Below the pieces are notes generated by a model. That model was not told the DNA's origin. It made no database searches and worked only from the letters and a program-made list of their open reading frames with translations. The position numbers and the translations under genes are program-made. 64,000 nt of DNA, taken from contig CM035233.1 in assembly GCA_020226215.1 (NCBI GenBank), positions 4,092,001 through 4,156,000 on the forward strand, read 5' to 3'. The stretch comes from Sindora glabra. Lineage: Eukaryota; Streptophyta; Magnoliopsida; Fabales; Fabaceae. Shown piece by piece: positions 12,271 to 24,878 of this stretch (position 1 is the first letter of the stretch; every line of letters begins with the position of its first letter).

Positions 12271-13675
12271 ATTTAAACCTTTATCGTATATTATCTAAAT
12301 TCCACACTAATAAATCATTTTATGAACATTGTGCTCATGTAGTCTGCTGTCACCAAAAGCCTTTTAAATAATTGGCCTTATTTTGAGCTTTTTGACACAC
12401 TTATACAGTGTTGTGCCTTCGTCTTTGGTAAACATTAATCACACTTATTCATATTATGTGGGCCTATTTCCTCATTTTTTGGTTGTATATTTTTAAGTTT
12501 TTTATTTATCGCTTGTGTTGCATTAATAATGAAATAGCAATGGATGGCAGAGAAAATAAACTTCTTAATTGGAGGTTAAATCCTGTATGAATAGTAATCA
12601 ACAGGGGATATTTAATTTTCTAGGAAATAAGAGAAAGTTATCAGTCAAGAGGAATTTATTAATTTAAAGAGTACATATTTTTACTTCTAATACAATTTTT
12701 TCATGTAGCCAATATTTGGATAAGGAGAACCAATATTTTCTCCAGCATGAATTTACGCAACAAAAAAAAATGTTAAAAAGCATAATTTAGATTTCGTTGC
12801 TTTAGTAGCAAAAATTTTCATGGAAATGCTTCATTATCAATAGGAATGTCAACTATAATAGAATATTGGAACAGAAACACGTGTCGAACGCATCTATGTC
12901 AACTAGAAAGTGATTTTATGTTCATGGATGAATCTGGCAAGTTGATGCTTCTTTAGTTATTCAAAGGTTTTATAAATTATTTTAGAAAGTTTTGTTAAAA
13001 AGTTAAAATTTTATATTCAAAATCTTGAAAATTTTATTTCACAAAAATTTATTGTTTTTATGTTGTTTTGGTGTATATCAAATACATACCAATTTCTCAA
13101 TCTAACATAATAATATTTAATGCTTAAAATTCTTTAAAAGAATACTTTATAATAGTAAATACTTCGGTAGCAAAGTTCTATATTGAGGATGATTCCTCGA
13201 ATTTAAGATTGGTTTATATTTGATTCAAATCTGGGAAAAGCAAAAAAGTGGCAAGAGTGTACCATCTTGATTAATACTTTTCTAATTACCAATCACATCC
13301 ATTATTAATTTATGCTCTTATCTTTGAAAGATTTTAACTCACTTTCCCACAAATTAGGCATTGTCACTTTCTCGATTGATTATGAATATATTTGAAGCTT
13401 ATAACTCATTAAAATGGAATCAACTAATAATTTAGTAACTAATTTAATTTATTTATTTTGGCTTGTTTTCAAAACTTAGACCTTTCAATTAACATGATTC
13501 ACAAATGAATTATCCAAAAATGCTTAATTCCAAACACATCTCAATTTTTAGGAGCATTCAAATTCCATTTTTTGGATTCCAACATCGGCGCCGATTAAAA
13601 GACAATTTACTAGAAATAAATTTTTTGCATTGGTTTTGAAACTGACATGGAATTTTCTGATATACAATGATGCTT

Positions 13676-13724
13676 ATATATATATATGTGTGTGTGTGTG
13701 CGCGCACGTGCGCACGTGTGCATA
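13676..13724. repeat. Compound TA/TG/CG dinucleotide microsatellite
   Basis: A run of TA passes into TG, then into CGCGCACGTGCGCACGTGTG. It is alternating purine-pyrimidine throughout. The ORF at 13558-13782 on the minus strand runs through it and is not considered real. Confidence 0.9.
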
Positions 13725-14379
13725 TTAATTCATAATTGATGTTGAATGTGTCAAACAATTGACATTGATTAGCAATTAGCAAGTATTCTTTTTTTTTTTT
13801 TCCTCAGAACTCAAAATTTCCACAGAACACATTTGCCCACATTTGCAACTTTTCTTTTAAAACTTCATCCTATTTGTGCTAATACTAATTGAAAATATCA
13901 CTACAAAATTGTAAATAAATAAATACAACACTTAGAAGAAGAAAAATGATTACAACACTTAAAGGAAGAAAATTAAACCAAGAAATATGAAGATGCAGAA
14001 GAATGACGAAGGAAACTTGCTCACTTAATTGCAGATGGGAGGCGCGGTTCCAAACTACAAACAAGGCAAACTAAGGGGAGCTATTATGTAAATCATTTTT
14101 AACAAGTCTAGAGGGTATTTACGGGATCATGGGCCCAAATATGATAGCAAACAAAGCTTCTAACAAAAGATACTTAGGAAACTTAGATTGGACTAAGGTG
14201 CAGCACATTCTTTTATTTTAAAGGAGGTTTATGTAGATTTTGAAAGCACATGAGAGGCTCGCGTAATTTTGTGAAGAGATCAAAATATTTTACTCCAAAC
14301 ATAATATGCAATAGTATAGTAGTGACCTGTATCCATATATGAAATTTACTACCCAATATTTACAAAAAATTTAGGCTTA

Positions 14380-14755
14380 AATTCAATACTTTAACCAATT
14401 GCTATTTGATCCTTAAGCATTCATTGTACTATTTTTCAAATAAACCATATTTTAAAAAGTTTTTTAGGCTATTAACTCTTAAAATAATACAAATTTTTAT
14501 ATATAATCCATTGATTTTATTTAAAATTTTTAAAATCTTGATAAAAAAATTTGTTCATTCTTATATGGAAGTCATTTTAGGTTTGTATAAAAGAAATATT
14601 AGATGAAAATGATCATATGGGATCAAGAAATTGATAAAAGTCAAAATTGAGGACTAAAATTGTATTAATTTAATATTTAGGGGATCAAAATAAATTATTT
14701 TAAATTATGAATCAAAATTATGCCATTTATATTTTAGAATGACCAAAATTACATT
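14380..14755. repeat. Foldback element, truncated copy in R2
   Basis: Only a shortened left part and the right half of the element seen at 6125-6650 remain. The outer left arm, about 230 bases, is missing. The ORF at 14406-14606 lies within it and is taken as chance. Confidence 0.55.
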
Positions 14756-14837
14756 AGCTCAAAAAATTTAAAATTAGGGTAATACAAATGAATAATTCAA
14801 CTTTAAAAAACATATAGAAATTAGCACAAATTTTTTT

Positions 14838-15455
14838 TAGCAAAGATATTTACCTCAAATCCAACTTGACATTTTACATATTTTAAAAGAGTCATATTTT
14901 TACTGAGAGTGTTTGGTTCAAATGATATCTGATGTCCTTTGAAGGCTTTATGTCTTCTGTTGTACCTAAGGTTTGATCCCTAATTCTTACTTATGCGTAT
15001 CTAATGGTTTAACTACTTTTACTATTACTAAGAAAAAAAGAAGTCATATTTTCATTTACATTTTTACAAAAAACTCTTTTGATTTTAAAAATTTTATTAA
15101 AATTTCAATTTTGTCTCTTAAAATTTATATGAGATAAAGTTAGAGGATATATTTACTTTTAATAAATATTTAAGTGATATGATTGAAAATTTTGTGAAAA
15201 ATTAAAAGATCAAATTTTTTTTATAAAAATATGAAAAATGTGATTTATATAAATAATATAAATGATTAAATTGAACACCGTACAAACATTTTTGGAAAAA
15301 AAATGAAATTAAGCTACTGAATAATATCTATAAAAATTAGAGAATAAAAATTATTGGAGCAAAAACTTGTTATCTGTACTTTTGCCGGTAAAAATAGCTA
15401 AATATAACCTTTTATTGCCCCTTTACATTAACCGCTAAGATATTTAAGATATTTA
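14838..15455. repeat. Sub-repeat S, copy Sa3 (interrupted by a SINE)
   Basis: This matches Sa1 and Sa2 but is lengthened by the SINE at 14901-15041. Without that insert and its target duplication it has the usual length. Confidence 0.6.
14901..15041 (+). mobile_element. tRNA-derived SINE insertion
   Basis: A segment of about 141 bases interrupts Sa3 and is flanked by an 11-base direct repeat, AGTCATATTTT (14890-14900 and 15042-15052). Sa1 and Sa2 hold a single copy of that site without the insert. Inside, GGTTTGATCCC at 14970-14980 resembles the B box of an RNA polymerase III promoter, and GGTTCAAATGATAT near 14914 resembles an A box region. The element ends in an A-rich tail, AAGAAAAAAAG. 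These are the marks of a plant SINE copied by target-primed reverse transcription. The SINE family was not identified. Confidence 0.75.
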
Positions 15456-15612
15456 GTTAAATGAGAGTAGTGACACCTGGTTGGACAAGATTTGGGCGGC
15501 ATATTTGGTCTTCGTCAGTAAAAGATCTAATTGAAAGTAAAAAAAAAAAAAGATTTTAATTTTTCTCATAACACTTTATTAGTTATTTTGTTTTTTCTCA
15601 TAACAATTTCTT

Positions 15613-15655
15613 AGTTATTTTGTTGTTGTTGTTGTTGTTATTGTTGTTGTTGGTA
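15613..15655. repeat. (GTT)n microsatellite
   Basis: TTG/GTT triplets run with one ATT interruption. They replace the R1 segment that ends in the GCTTCGGCGC landmark, which is missing from this part of R3. A poly-A run of about 13 precedes it near 15540. Confidence 0.85.
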
Positions 15656-15727
15656 AAGTTGGAATCTTTGTAATTAAATGTTGTTATTGTTGTTATCTAG
15701 TTTAAGAACCTATGTATATATATTGTA

Positions 15728-15965
15728 TGATTCATATCTTCATATTCTTTTCATAAAAAAGATTGTTGTTGCGGTTGTTGTTTCATATCTTCATATTCTT
15801 TTTATAAAAAGATTGTTGTTGTGGTTTCATATCTTCATATTCTTTTTATAAAAAGATTGTTGTTGTTGTTTCATATCTTCATATTCTTTACATAAAAAGA
15901 TTGTTGTTGAACCTATGTACATATATTGTATACGATTCATATCTTCATATTCTTTTCATAAAAAG
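15728..15965. repeat. Minisatellite with about 50-base units
   Basis: Five successive copies of a unit containing TCATATCTTCATATTCTTTT and then TATAAAAAGATTGTTGTTG begin near 15731, 15782, 15826, 15870 and 15937. Other units have one copy (for example around 3430-3465). The array therefore expanded locally in R3, probably driven by the embedded GTT runs. Confidence 0.85.
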
Positions 15966-16094
15966 ATAGTTTTGGACCTTTAATTTTTATAGAAATTCAA
16001 ATGATGTCTCCTATGTTTCATTTGAAGTGAATTCAAACTATCTCTTTTTAAGAAAAAACTCAATTTTAGTTAGCAATTTAATTTTATCAGGGTT

Positions 16095-16545
16095 TTTTTG
16101 GCAGAGATATTTACTGGGGATCTAACTTGACATTTTGTGTGTTTGAAATGAGTCACATTCTCATTTTTTTAAACAAAAATGCACTTTTGGTCCAAAAGTT
16201 TTTACTAAAATTTTAATTTTGTCTCTTAAAATTTATTTAAAATAAAGTTAAAGAGTAAATTGATTTCGAGTAAAATTTAAGAGATATGATTAAAAATTTT
16301 ATGAAAATAATGATTTATATAAATAATATAAGATGTTGGGTTAAATGTCATGTAAATTGAAGGCTGTATAAACACTTTCATTAATATATGTATATATATA
16401 TATGAAATTAAACTACTAAATCATACAAATAAAAATTAAAGAATAAGACCATTAGCGCAAAAACCTATTATCAATACTTTTGCCGGTAAATCCCGTTAAA
16501 TATAACCAGCTTTTTTCCCATTACATTAACTGTAGAATATTTAAA
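16095..16545. repeat. Sub-repeat S, copy Sb3
   Basis: This matches Sb1 and Sb2. The following 16546-17460 repeats R1 landmarks near 4060-4945 and contains no supported gene. The minus-strand ORF at 16955-17140 there is not conserved. Confidence 0.6.
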
Positions 16546-17460
16546 ATTAAACCTTTATCGTATATTATGTAAATTCCACACTAATAAATCATTTTATGAA
16601 CATTGCGCTAATGTACGCTGCTGTCACCAAAAGCCTTTTAAATCATTGGCCTTATTCTGAGCTTTTTGACCCACTTATACAGTGTCGTGCCTTTGTGATT
16701 GCTAAACATTAATCATACTAATTCATATTACGTGGGCTTATTTCCTCCATTTTTTGGTTGTCAATTTTTAAGTTTATTATTTATTGCTTGTGTTACATTA
16801 ATCATGAAATAGCAATGGATGGCAGAGAGAATGAACTTCTTAATTGGAAGTTAAATCATGTTTGCATAGTAATCAACAGGGGATATTTAATTTTCTAGGA
16901 AATAAGGGAAAGTTATCAGTCAAGAGGAATTTATTAATTTAAGGAGCACATATTTTAACTTCTTTTACAATTTTTTTCATGTAGCCAATATTTGGATAAG
17001 AGGAGAACCAATATTTTCTCCGTCATGAATTTATGCAACCCAAAAAAAAAAAAAGAAAGGTTAAAAAGCATAATGTAGATTTCGTTGCTTTTGTAGCAAA
17101 AATTTTCACGGAAATGCTTCATTATCAATAGGAATGGCAACTACAATGGAATATAGGAACAGAAGCACGTGTCGAACACATCTAATATGTCAACTAGAAA
17201 GTCATTTTCTGTTGATGGATGAATTTGGCAAGTTGATGCTTCTTTAGTTATTCAAAGGTTAACTTATTTTATAAAGTTTTATTAAAAAAATAAAATTTTA
17301 TATTCAAAATCTTGAAAATTTTATTTCACAAAAATTTATTGTTTTATAAGGATTTTGCGTATATCAAATATCTACCAATTTCTCAATCTAAAACAATAAT
17401 ATTTAAAGCTTATAATTCTTTAAAAGAATACTTTTTAATAGTGAATTCTTCAATAAAAAC

Positions 17461-18838
17461 CACTACATGAAAAGAGCTCAATAGCGACAACATTTTTAGT
17501 GACGACAATTGCTTGGTCATTACTAAAAGTATCATCGACGAAAATATAGTCAATGATGACTAAAACCACATTTCTTGGTAGGCTAAAAAAATTGGCTGGA
17601 AAATGAAATCTTTAATGACGACAATTACTAATGTTGTTGATAAAAAGTTTATCAATTTCCAACAAAAATCTTTAGTAATGACAAGTGTCATTGCTGAAAG
17701 TCTTGTCATTGCTAAAAGTTCGTGACTTTCAACGATGACACTTGTCATCACTAAAGATTTTTGTTGGAAATTGATAAACTCTTAAGGCCCATTTGGTTGG
17801 GGGGAAAATGATTGAAATTCATTTTTTAACTTTCTTTTGTTTGGACATTCAAAAATTTTAGTCAACAGAAAAATAAATTCTAATCAATAAAAAAATTGTA
17901 TTATTTTTTAGGAAAGCAGCTTCTCATTTTAAAAAATGGAATTAATTTTCTTTGTTACTCAGTACATCCATATTCAAGCCTAAGCTTTTTGCTTTCTCAT
18001 CTTGTTATGCAATCGTGATCACGAGTATGAGTAAAATTTATTTTTATTTATTAAATATTTTCATAATTGATGCTCTATTTCTATTTTTATAAAATTTATT
18101 TTTATTTATTAAAGTCCAGGTACACATTTTCATGCAATAGTTACTAAAATATTCTCCCTTTCTTCCTTGTGATGGATGTTCTATTATATAATATTTCGCA
18201 ACAATTAATTAAATTATGTGAATTTATGTATAAGATTTTACAATGCCTTTAATATATATTTATTGTTAGAAATCAATCATCATTGGAATACTAGGCACCA
18301 AGAATGGTAAAAATTTTATTAAAAAAATTTTCTTTTTAAAAAATACATAAAATTATAATAATTTCAAAGTAAATAATTTTAATTTACTTTAAATGGAATT
18401 AATTTTTTTGTGTACCAAACACCAAAAAATAATTTTTTATGCATCAAATAATAGAAAATCAATTCATTTTTTAGAAATATATTTTCTTAGAAAAATATTT
18501 TCTAAAAATTTCATTTTTTCCTAAATCAAACGGACCGTTAGAAGAGTTTCTTCAACTTCCAAGAAGCTTTTTTGCAATGATATGTGTCGTTGCAGAAAGT
18601 TGGCACTTTTTTTGCAATGAGACTTGTCACCGCAAAAGAGCTTCTAAGTCAATGAAACTTTCAGAAGAGTTTCTTTAACTTCCAAGAAACTCTTTTGCAA
18701 CAACCCTTGTCATTGTGGAGGAGTTTCTTTGATTTTTGAGAAACTCTTCATAGACAATAAGTATTATTGTTGAAAGTTGATACTTTCTGCAATGACTCTT
18801 TAGCGATGACCAAGTTTTTTGTCGTCACTAAAGATCAT
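17461..18838. repeat. CACTA-1 5' subterminal repeat region
   Basis: Many copies of a short motif occur in both orientations, such as GACGACAATTG, AATGACAAGTGTCATTGCT and GATGACACTTGTCATC. In En/Spm elements such subterminal motifs bind the element's DNA-binding protein. Most CG positions have become TG or CA here, in contrast to CACTA-3. A MITE interrupts the region at 17785-18537. Confidence 0.7.
17785..18537. mobile_element. MITE nested in CACTA-1
   Basis: The terminal inverted repeats read AGGCCCATTTGGTTGGGG on the left and CGGTCCGTTTGATTTAGG on the right (reverse complement). Both sides are flanked by TTA (17782-17784, 18538-18540). The inner ends are also inverted, with AAAATTTCAT-like and ATTTTTTA-like runs. 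Size is about 750 bases, with no coding capacity. The 3-base TTA duplication and GGCC(C/T)GTTTGG-type ends suit a Tourist/PIF-Harbinger MITE. CACTA-2 lacks it at the matching place, so it arrived after the two CACTA copies separated. Confidence 0.7.
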
Positions 18839-18841
18839 CTC

Positions 18842-19096
18842 TATAGATACCCCCAACTCACTTTCGCTCTTGTTTCACGTAGTGGCAAGGGAAAAAGATG
18901 TGTGTAAGGAAAATTTGAGGTAAGTTAGTTTTATAATTTTTTTTTCATAATATAGTATATTTATTGTTTATACATATTTTTGGTGTATTGTAATTTTTTA
19001 TATTTATAATCTTGATTTATTAGTTATTTTTTATATTCATCATTGCTTGTAGTGGGTATTTAGAGAATATTTGATCAGTAGATTTTTTCCATTGAG
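18842..19096 (+). promoter_or_regulatory. CACTA-1 promoter and leader exons
   Basis: A degraded TATA-like TATAGATA (18842-18849) is followed by a leader exon ending GAG at 18919 with a GTAAGTT donor. A second short exon runs from 19053 to 19096, after TTGTAG and before GTATGT. CACTA-2 (46155-46420) and CACTA-3 (32831-33070) keep the same order, including the shared TTGATCAG(T/A)AGATTTTT stretch. This is therefore inferred to be the element's own promoter and spliced leader. The rest, 19097-21139, is intron-like AT-rich sequence with no gene. Confidence 0.5.
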
Positions 19097-21139
19097 GTAT
19101 GTAAAATAAATTTTATAATATTTTATTATAATATATAATTTGTGAGATGAATAGTTTGCAATGAATTAATGGAATTGATGGTATAATTACTTTTGTACAA
19201 AATAAATCTTGTTTAGTTTTATATGTTTTACATATTAAATGTGTTTATGTAGTTTTGTTTTTAGTGTAAAATTTATTAATATAAATTTTATTATTGTTAT
19301 GTAACCCTTAAATTATTTATATGTGAATTATTTAGTTATATTAATGTAAAATGAAGTTGTTATGACATTTTGTTTACAAATTTTAAAATTTATGATGTAG
19401 TTTAGGAGGACAAAATTATTAGTTTCATTGAAGTAATGTGATGTAGGAAATTAGGATAATTATGTAAATATATTTTAGAAAATACATAATTCTTATAACA
19501 TATTATCTAGATGTTTAAATTTTGAAGTCAAATAATTTTATAGCCAAGTTTGTTTAGGCTCTTTCTTAATTAAAATTGAAATCAAAATATAACAATTCAA
19601 ATTATATTATTTACACTGCACATTTAAAAAAAAGCAGATTGAAAATGAGGCCACACAAAAACTAACCCTTTGCTCATTTATCTGCGTACTCTCTTTTATG
19701 ATACGTAATACATTCCCATCCAATGTTATGCTTTATCAAAGAATTTGGGCAATTATAGGCGGGCTTGTGTTTTATTTTTAAAAATAAAAAGAACATTTTT
19801 AAAATTATTTTTTAAAGCTAAACCTCAAACACAATCAAAATAAATAATAGTTAATTACCTTTTGAATTCATTTTTTTATTTTGAATATAAATTTTATAGT
19901 TTAGTGAATTTTTTTTTTACAATTTCAACCCCCTCTGTTTTTAATTTTTCTTTGATTCAAAAATAATTTTTGAGAATAAGAAAATAATTTCTAAAAATAA
20001 TGAAAAGAAATAATTTTTAATTATTTTAGAAAATATATGTTATCTATATAATTTTAGTAGCTAAAACTACAAGAACATTACATTAATATAGAACTTACGA
20101 AATTAACATTAAATGTATGATAAAATATTTCTACATATAACATGTAGTAATTTTGCAATCTTCCGAATGTTAATTTAGTGATATTTACCCTAAAGCTTCT
20201 TAAAATTTGACTTTTTTTTTGGAAAATAGAATTATAAAATGTTATAATAATGAAAAAAATATTTTATTTATTTAATATTAAATATAAAATTTTAAAAATA
20301 TTTTTTTATTCTTAAATGTTATTTTTTAATTATAAAAAAGGTGACATATTATTCTTTTTGAAAAACATATATAATATTTTTTATAAAAAGACTTTATGAC
20401 AAAATAACCAAAACAATAATATATTAATAGCAATTTGAAATTTTTGAATGTTTGAAAATTCATCAACAGTCATAAAATGTACATCTTATCAAAGGAGTTG
20501 AATTATGTGTCTTGTGAATATAGTAGAGTATGTTACAAAATTGAATTCCTAATTTGAAATTGTTAAACATAACAATTTATGTAGATATTTAATACATTCA
20601 ACAATGTAGATAATAAAACACTTGAATTATAGTAGTCATAAAATATCATAATGTAAGTTTAGAGTTATTGTAAACATATTTTTACAATAATTTTAAACAT
20701 TTTTATAATAATTTTAAATAGAATTGCATTTGTATTGTAAGCTTAGACTCGTTCAAGGGTTGGTTTACATCAACCAACTCTTGAATTATCTTAAAAAGTT
20801 GGACAGTTTAGGATATATCTTGTAGTTATTGTTAATAATTTATCCGACTCTCATTTGATATTGTAGAAATTTCTTGGTATCCTAAATCTTCTCCAAGTAT
20901 GGATTATACTGATGTATAGTTTATACACTTGGAGAATTATAGGGAGATATTGTCAAAACTTTTGCATGTAAGAAATAATAAGCGTGGATAAATTAACAAG
21001 ATCATAACTACAAAAATATCTTGAATGGGATAGGACTGTACCTTTTAGAATTGGAGTGATATATTGGATTTAAGGCACATACTAAATATTGATCATGGCA
21101 TTTAATTCCATAAGAAATTGTTTCTTTTTGTTCAGTGGT

Positions 21140-24100
21140 ATGATATCTATAGATAAAAGTTAGATACATTTACAAAATCGCTTGCTCGACGAGTATTGGA
21201 ATGGTGTAGTGGCGTTTGTTAAAAGAGAAAAATATTTTGTGGATGAAAGGAGTTTGGTGCGATGCCCATGTAAAAAGTGTATAAATTTATTGTTTCAAAC
21301 ACTTGGAATGTTAGAGGCACATATTATAGATAATGGATTTCATCCATTATATATAAATTAGGTATATCATGGTGAAGTAGATGTTTCAACTTTTATGAGG
21401 ATGAAAGGGGTATCTCCTAATGATAGGGATGAGATGGTGGATATCATACATGATTTCATCAGTCCTTATATACTTGAAAAAATAGTTTGCAATAAAGTGG
21501 AAGAGAATGAAGAAGCAGTTGAGAGGGACATTGGATTGAATTATAGTGGTTGTGATGATTTATTTACACAAGTGGCAATAAAATTGTATCTAAGATGCAC
21601 ATCATTTTCAACCTTGAACTTTTTAATAAAACTCATGCACTTGAAGGTGCTACATAAGTGGACAAACAAGTCATTTGATGCTTTTTTGAAGTTGTTGAAA
21701 GAGGCACTTTCAAAGGACAATAAATTACTTGAATCATATTATGGTACAAAGAAATGGCTTAACAAGTTGGGGTTGGGGTATGAGTCAATCCATGTATGCA
21801 AATATGACTGTACACTTTTATGGAAAGAACATGTTTTAGATGAGAATTGTCCAATCTGTGAGGAGAGTCAATGGATAGATAAAAATACAAAAGGGAAAAA
21901 GGTACCTTAAAAATGGTTCAATATTTTTCATTGACTCCTTAGTGAAAGCGATTGTATGGGTTGAGGTATATTGTAAAGGATATGATATGACATCATACTG
22001 GAAAGTCAATAGATGAGAGGATAATGTGACATCCTGTTAATGAAAAAGCTTAGCAGGAATTGATTTTTCTGCCAACCTTTGAAATTTTAGGCTAGATTTA
22101 AGTGTAGATAGATTTAATCATTTTAGTGATAGGAACTTGCATTATAGCATGTGGCCAGTGGTGATAATTACCTATAAGTTGCTCCCATGGATATGCATGA
22201 ATTAATCATTTTTTATGTTAACCCTATTAATCCTAGGGCCACAGTCATCGTGCAAGGATCTCAATGTCTTCTTACAACCGGGTGTAGAAGTGTTAAGGCA
22301 CCTTTAGGAGAAGGGAGTTAAGACTCTAGATGTGAATACCAATGCGATATTTAACATACGGGCAGCTTTGTTATGGATTGTAAATGATTTTTTCACTCAA
22401 AGCAATCTCTCTAGGTGGAGTGGATAAGGATATAAAGCATGTCTTACATGTAATGATGACACTTCATCAATTTGAGTTAGGAGAAAATAGCCTACATTGA
22501 TCATCTTCCTTGGCTTCCAAGGAGTCATACATAGAGAAACATAAAGGAATTCAATGGGAGGCCGGAAAGGAGAGCCCTTCCTCATCCTCTTACTAATGAA
22601 ATCATTATAGATCAATTGAGTAAGGTGGCACAGAGACTTCCTAGAAAACATGCTCAATTTAGAGGTCTAAAGCAAAAAAGGGGTGCTGATGAATTTAATT
22701 AGAGAAAGAGAAGCATATTTTTTAATCTTCCATATTAGTCAACAATGAACTTAAGGCATAACATTGATGTCATGCATGTTTAGAAGAATGTATGTGACAG
22801 TATTTTAGGTACATTATTAGATATAGAGCATAAAATAAAAGATATGAACAATGCAAGACGAGATCTGGTAGAATAAAGATAAGGCTAGACTTACATCTGT
22901 ATGAAGAGATAGGCTAACTTTTCAAACCACATGTTGCATATATGTTTAATTAAGAAGAATGAAGACAATTTTGCCAGTATATAAAGAATGTGAAATTTCT
23001 TGATGGATTTGTTGGGAATCTCAAAAAGAATGTCACTGATCATGATATGAAGTTAAAAGGGTTAAAATCACATAACTGTCATGTTATCATATGGAGATTT
23101 TTAGGACCCTCGATTCAAGCATTTTTTTTAAAGGAACTATCATACCCAATTGTTGAGTTGTGTAACTTTTTCAACTAAATATGTGCTAGAATTCTCAATA
23201 TGAAAGATGTCTTGCAAGCTAAGTAAGACATTGTCATCATTTTATGCAAGCTTGAAAGGATATACCCTTTAACATTCTTTGATATAATGATTCAAGTGGT
23301 AATACATATGCTTGATGAAGAATTATAGGGTGGTCCCATTCATTATCGATGGATGTACCCATACGAGAGGTACATGGAGTTGAAGGATTATGCCTGAAAT
23401 CATGCTCAACCTGAGGGTTCAATTGCAAAAGGATATGTTATTAAAAAAACATTAACATGTTGTTCTATGTACTTGGAAGGAGTGGAAACTAGATTCAATC
23501 AACTTGATTGAAATCATGATGTAGCACCCAGTCAAACAAAAAAGGCATTGTCAGTGTTCTGATCTCAATGTTGACTAGTGGGGAAGAAGATTATTTCTCA
23601 CCTTGATAGGAGAGATCGAGATGTTGCTGTATGGTACATCTTGAATAACTATATCGAGATCGAAAAATATCTCTACTAAGTGTCTATAGTCATTTGTACT
23701 TTTCTCCCACTTAATTATAATGGACTAAAATACCTATGTTTTATAGCGAACATTAATGAGAACTCAAATGAAGTGTTGCAGAAAACATTAATAACTTACA
23801 AAGAACAAAATTTCTTGCATGGTTCTACTTTAAGGTAAAGGTTTGTTTTTCCTAGATGTATTATACTAATCATGTAAATATTGTTCCTTGTTCATACTTT
23901 TTCTCTAATTTAATTTTTTGTAAAAGTTCTATTTTCGTAGATGTATCATTTATATAAGAATAGTTCTCTGAAAGCACTAAAGAGCTACTATCGTTAGCTT
24001 TTAGTCCTAGTTTTACTATCATGATATATTCAATGTGTATTGTAAATGGAGTGTACTTTATAGTTAAAACTCATGATATGAAGCATAAAACATAGAATAG

Positions 24101-24731
24101 TGGCATTTTTGTTTTGGGTACTGATGGTAAAATGTTTTATGATATACTGAAGGATATCATAGAGTTGACTTATTTAAATAAATATAGTGTAACTTTATTC
24201 AAATGTAAATGGTATGACATTGATCCTACAAAGAAGAAACTTTATATTAATAAGAATATCACAAGCATTTCCGTCAATTAGCAATGGTACAAAGATGACC
24301 TTTACATACTTGCTACTAAAGAAAAACAAGTCTTTTACATTAAGGATCTTCTTAATGGGCCAAATTGGAGGGTAGTCTATAATGTGGTGTATCATGATAT
24401 ATGAGATCTACCTAATGATGAAGATAGTGCATAAGATTTGTCATTCTTGTAGGAAAGTAACTCCTTCAATTTCAACCTCACAATTGATCTTGAGAATTTC
24501 CATTTAGTAATTTTGAAGGATCAAAGAAATGGTCATTCAATTATTTCACCTTTTGAGGATATTAGATCTATTGCAGATGAAGAAGACATCTTCATTGATG
24601 ATGAAGGCAATTTTGAAGACAAAATGATTGAAGATTATATGGAGGAGGGGCTTCTATAGTCTAATAATGATGAATAAATTGATGACCACAAGGATGAGTT
24701 TGTTAGGTTCACCAACACTAATTTAGATTAG
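21140..24731 (+). pseudogene. TNP2-type CACTA transposase pseudogene (CACTA-1)
   Basis: From the ATG at 21140 one frame runs to 21910 with internal TAG stops, including one replacing a Trp expected before VYHGE. Its N-terminal part carries CPCKKCINLLFQ and HIIDNGFHPLY, the signature of the plant transposase-associated domain. Then come KKWLNKLGLGYESIHVCKYD and ENCPICEESQW, typical of the TNP2 N-terminus. After a frameshift, fragments continue: LNVFLQPGVEVLRHLWEKGV near 22262-22320, NIDVMHV.KNVCDSILGTLL near 22760-22815 (TNP2 core), KNVKFLDGFVGNLKKNV at 22987 leading into a DUF4218-like part, and YDILKDIIELTYLNKYSV near 24140 with LFKCKWYDIDP and QVFYIKDL (DUF4216-like). At least two introns are likely near 23670 and 23840. 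It cannot encode an active enzyme; mobilisation would need an intact relative. Confidence 0.85.
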
Positions 24732-24878
24732 GGAAACAACATTTACAACTCATAATTATGTAAGAGTAATTATGTAATAAAATTATATGAATGCAATATG
24801 TTGTATCATGTCATCATTTGATCTAGTTGTAAGCTTTTCTCTTAAATACTTGTATAATGTGTATTATCTCAGTCATAG

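Larger units (their letters stand above)
8371..14827. repeat. Tandem repeat unit R2
   Basis: This is the second unit, in the same orientation and landmark order as R1, from GTTTACATAGTCCAACCGAA at 8373 to the right half of a foldback element. It then breaks abruptly at about 14828 into the start of sub-repeat S, which is the head of R3. It carries hairpin A2, MITE A copy 2 and the Sa2/Sb2 pair. Compared with R1 it lacks the right-hand block 6790-8370. No protein gene is supported. Confidence 0.8.

Noticed and set aside
15728..15965. Regularly spaced repeats that could suggest a CRISPR array
   Set aside because: Repeats are adjacent with slippage-type GTT spacers, in plant nuclear DNA. It is a minisatellite.
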